Shown here one piece after another: positions 61,500 through 64,000 of a stretch of 64,000 bases of DNA. The notes below the pieces were generated by a model. The model did no database searches. It worked only from the letters and a program-made list of their open reading frames with translations, and was not told the origin of the DNA. Both the position numbers and the translations under genes were made by a program. Position 1 is the stretch's first letter, and each line of letters opens with the position of its first letter. This stretch comes from Lyophyllum atratum (lineage: Eukaryota; Basidiomycota; Agaricomycetes; Agaricales; Lyophyllaceae): positions 434,001 to 498,000 of the forward strand of contig JACGCN010000007.1 in NCBI GenBank assembly GCA_014905825.1. Reading direction: 5' to 3'.

Positions 61500-63178
61500 T
61501 CAGATGATTCGAATGGGGATTCGGGCACGAACATCGTCCTGCCCAATCAGCACTGAAACGTCAAGATAGTACTGGCAACACGAGCAGGGTCAGACAAGAG
61601 GTACACGCGAGTCAAGAGTCGGTTATAGCCTACCTTCACACTCAAGCCCGCCCAGTCGATGCAGGGAAGCATCTCTTTCTGTAACAGAACTTTGGCCTTA
61701 TGGAGACCGTCTGGAAGGGATGCGTGCGATTCCAGTGTAGGATGTCCCCGAAGATCGCCGAGCTGATGTCGTGGACGCTTTGGAAAGCCTATGCAGATAC
61801 TGTTCTGAAGGGTGGCGGATTCCGTAAAGACTGTTTGCATTGGTAGCCGAGGCAACGGTTTATCGCGCAAATCGGGGTTCTCCTCCAGCACCTTCGTTGC
61901 GCGGACTATCCGAGAATGGCCACCTCGGTTAACACGCTTCAAAAGCTTGTTGCGTGGTACGTCCGATTCTTCACTCGAGCTCGAAGGTGTATGTGGCGGC
62001 GTTGGCAGCGGGGACTCCGGCTCAGTGACCGTAACCTGTCGTAGGAGAGATACCGATATCGTGGCATCAGCGGCTATTTCCTTCGCCAGGTCAGGAGATC
62101 GAGGTGTTGTCGTGAAGACGACAAAGTATGGGATTGACGACGGCCGAGAAAACGTGACTGACGTAGGCAAGGTGACCTATGAGAAAGGTTCAAATGCTAT
62201 TAAAACGTTGCAGTGTTAGAAACAACTCACCGCACATCGAAAAGGGATAGGCCGATCGGATCTGAGCGGCATTTCTAGCCAGGATTGTGGGTTCTGCGGT
62301 GAAGCATCCACAGACTGAAAATCTGGGTCGGGATGGAACAGTATAGGTACCTCCAATCTACAGATAGAAAGTCAGCGAAGCCAACGGCGATCAATCGCTT
62401 AATACCTACGTCGGTGGATGCTCCAATGCATTGCTGGCTTCCCATGTGGCCTTGACTTTATATGTGACAGCAAATGCACCCGACGAGGGTCCAGGATCCA
62501 TGGAGCCCGTAAAAGAAGGAGGCATTTCCTCTCCAGGCCTGCAGCTGCGAGCGAGTTCAAACGAAAAGGGAAAGGACCTCTCCACCGCTGTCGCGTTCAA
62601 GTTAAGACTAGATACACTTGGTCGACGCTTGATGAACGCATCCCGGAAGGCCGAACGAGGAGAACTCGGTTCGGCTCCGGGGGACACAGGTACGACAGTC
62701 GACGAACAGAAGAATACATGTTTCCGTTTTCCAGAAGTTGAACATTCTGGGACAATGTCCCCGTCCACGTGGGTCGAAGAGTAGATGAAGGCGCCTTCAA
62801 TCTATTTATGAGTTAGTTGACATGTTCGAAGTTGAACGTCAATCTCTTACAGAAATAGATAACTTCCCGGTGTGATAGCAACTCGGATCGAGGATAACCT
62901 TGCCTCCGACCTGATCATGGTCACTAAAGACTGCAAGAGGTCCAGTATCTTCGGTATTGTCCTGGAACACTTTGACAGATGGGCTGTGTAGCTGAAGCTG
63001 CAGATGCAGCGAGCTAATGACGACATATCTGAGCTTAGGCACTCATAAGAGCTATAGTATATTCTTACCGGTATATCGAAACATGCGAATATGCAAGTGT
63101 TGGTGTGCTTGGGCTAAAACTAGACGGCGGGCGGCGCGATTCGCCGCTGGGCATCGATTCGACTCGACGACGAGACAT
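61500..63178 (-). CDS. arrestin-like protein
   Basis: Protein of 473 residues in six exons: 63178-63069, 63028-62851, 62801-62410, 62357-62231, 62176-61634 and 61571-61500. All phases close. After a Ser/Pro/Arg-rich start the N-terminal arrestin-like sandwich is visible as HSPSVKVFQDNTEDTGPLAVF, DQVGGKVILDPSCYHTGKLS, IEGAFIYSST, SFPFSFELARSCRPGEEMPPSF and AFAVTYKVKATWEAS. The second half holds SRPSSIPYFVVFTTTPRSPDL and a Ser-rich loop, and it ends KYYLDVSVLIGQDDVRARIP, the usual last strand of C-domains. I saw no PPxY, so coupling to a NEDD4-type ubiquitin ligase is not shown. Fungal alpha-arrestin-fold proteins often regulate endocytosis. The specific role here is unknown. Confidence 0.82.
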
Positions 63179-64000
63179 GACTGGCTGGGACGAGACGTAG
63201 TGGACTTGGCGTTAGACGTTCGAACCAACTCTAGCGACGGCGAAGGGGCGGAAAACACAGTTTCAAGAAGCTAGATATATACCACACGGCTCCCTTCTTA
63301 GCGAGAGAAGTCACCAGGAACATGGAGGCTTTTGGGAGCTCGAGAACCAAGCATAATATGAGGTGATGTGCGAGATGCGGAATTGTTGTGAAGAAAAAAG
63401 ATCGCGACCCAAACTTGCGGAGATCTCTGTGAGCCAGAAGAGTGGTTGCGGGGGTATGTACCGTTTTTGGCACTTCTGGGAAAGAATAGAGTTTACCAAT
63501 CTCTCACGGTCGTTTGGACGAAAGGGTGAACACAGATCAACGACGCCTCCACACCGATAAAATCCCGAGTCCTCCACGAGGTCTTCACAGTCGAACCTGA
63601 AGTGGGCGCTCTGAGGAATTTGCTTAACCATAAAACCCCAGCCTACGCGTTGGCGGCCTATGAGGTACATACGATGGGAAAAGCCGGCTGCGATCTCCAA
63701 TCACTGGTCGAAACCACGCATACCGTTCTAGTCTTCGTCCATAGCAAGCCTTCGGCGCAATTGCATCAATCGTTGGCATGCCTAGCGTCCATGCACATAT
63801 AGCTCCAGATAAGTGCTCGACATGAGCGATGACTTGTAAATCTGCATAGTACTGGGATTATCCATAGTGAATGTATGTCAATGTGGAGTGAATTGAATAG
63901 GCGGTTACGCACGGCGTTACGAGACCCTCACTAGAACCATTATCTTGAGCACCGCTGAGGACGGTCCACACGTTTCTCAAGCGAATGTCAATTATAGATG
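63179..64000. other. right edge, no gene recognised
   Basis: About 820 bases including the promoter of the arrestin-like gene. Opposing frames of 65-129 codons at 63300-63800 overlap each other and lack motifs. A gene starting beyond the window cannot be excluded. Confidence 0.4.

Noticed and set aside
63311..63802. Overlapping frames of 66 and 129 codons near the right edge
   Set aside because: No motif, opposite strands overlap, and continuity outside the window cannot be judged.

Overview
The window is nuclear DNA of a filamentous basidiomycete, most likely an Agaricomycete. The evidence is dense short GT-AG introns (mostly 45-70 nt), a class I hydrophobin, a NACHT-WD40 STAND protein, a HET-C homologue, an NB-ARC/TPR STAND protein, and one-to-one fungal housekeeping genes on both strands. 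Exon boundaries below were worked out by hand from splice consensus, reading frame and expected protein motifs. Each multi-exon model was checked for frame closure, but none is backed by RNA.

Layout. 1-1417: no gene seen. 1418-3682 (-): bHLH regulator. 5181-6050 (-): one-pass membrane protein with an internally repeated coiled coil. 6805-9003 (-): RAD52. 10674-12796 (+): peroxisomal acyl-CoA oxidase. 13141-17417 (+): NACHT-WD40 protein, convergent with 17902-21357 (-): HET-C. 21811-23329 (+): NTF2+RRM (G3BP/Nxt3-like) protein, sharing a 453-bp divergent intergenic region with HET-C. 24463-26022 (-): TEY-type MAP kinase. 26023-29450: gene-poor. 29451-30365 (+): SEC62.

30.5-37 kb is a mosaic. 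It holds a broken copy of the last exon of the TPR gene at 35449-36964, a degenerate small-GTPase-like stretch, an APH-fold kinase, a SIRT5-like sirtuin and the intact TPR gene. 37335-41425 (+): NB-ARC/TPR STAND protein. 43284-43770 (-): class I hydrophobin. 44482-46403 (+): glucose-6-phosphate isomerase. 46767-48249 (-): mitochondrial Met-tRNA formyltransferase. 48610-52544 (-): SPX-EXS phosphate exporter in 21 exons. 54397-57415 (+): three tandem paralogues for tiny secreted six-cysteine proteins. 57941-61064 (-): VPS16. 61500-63178 (-): arrestin-like protein.

The most novel element is the tandem array at 54.4-57.4 kb. The three genes share signal peptides, a C-C-CC-C-C cysteine framework like that of knottins, identical exon lengths (85, 26, 4 and 46 nt) including a 4-nt micro-exon, repeated upstream modules and, in the middle gene, a perfect 28-bp palindrome starting on the base after the stop codon. 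The second point of interest is the adjacency of a NACHT-WD40 gene and a HET-C gene, two classes tied to fungal self/non-self recognition, with a second STAND gene 16 kb further on.
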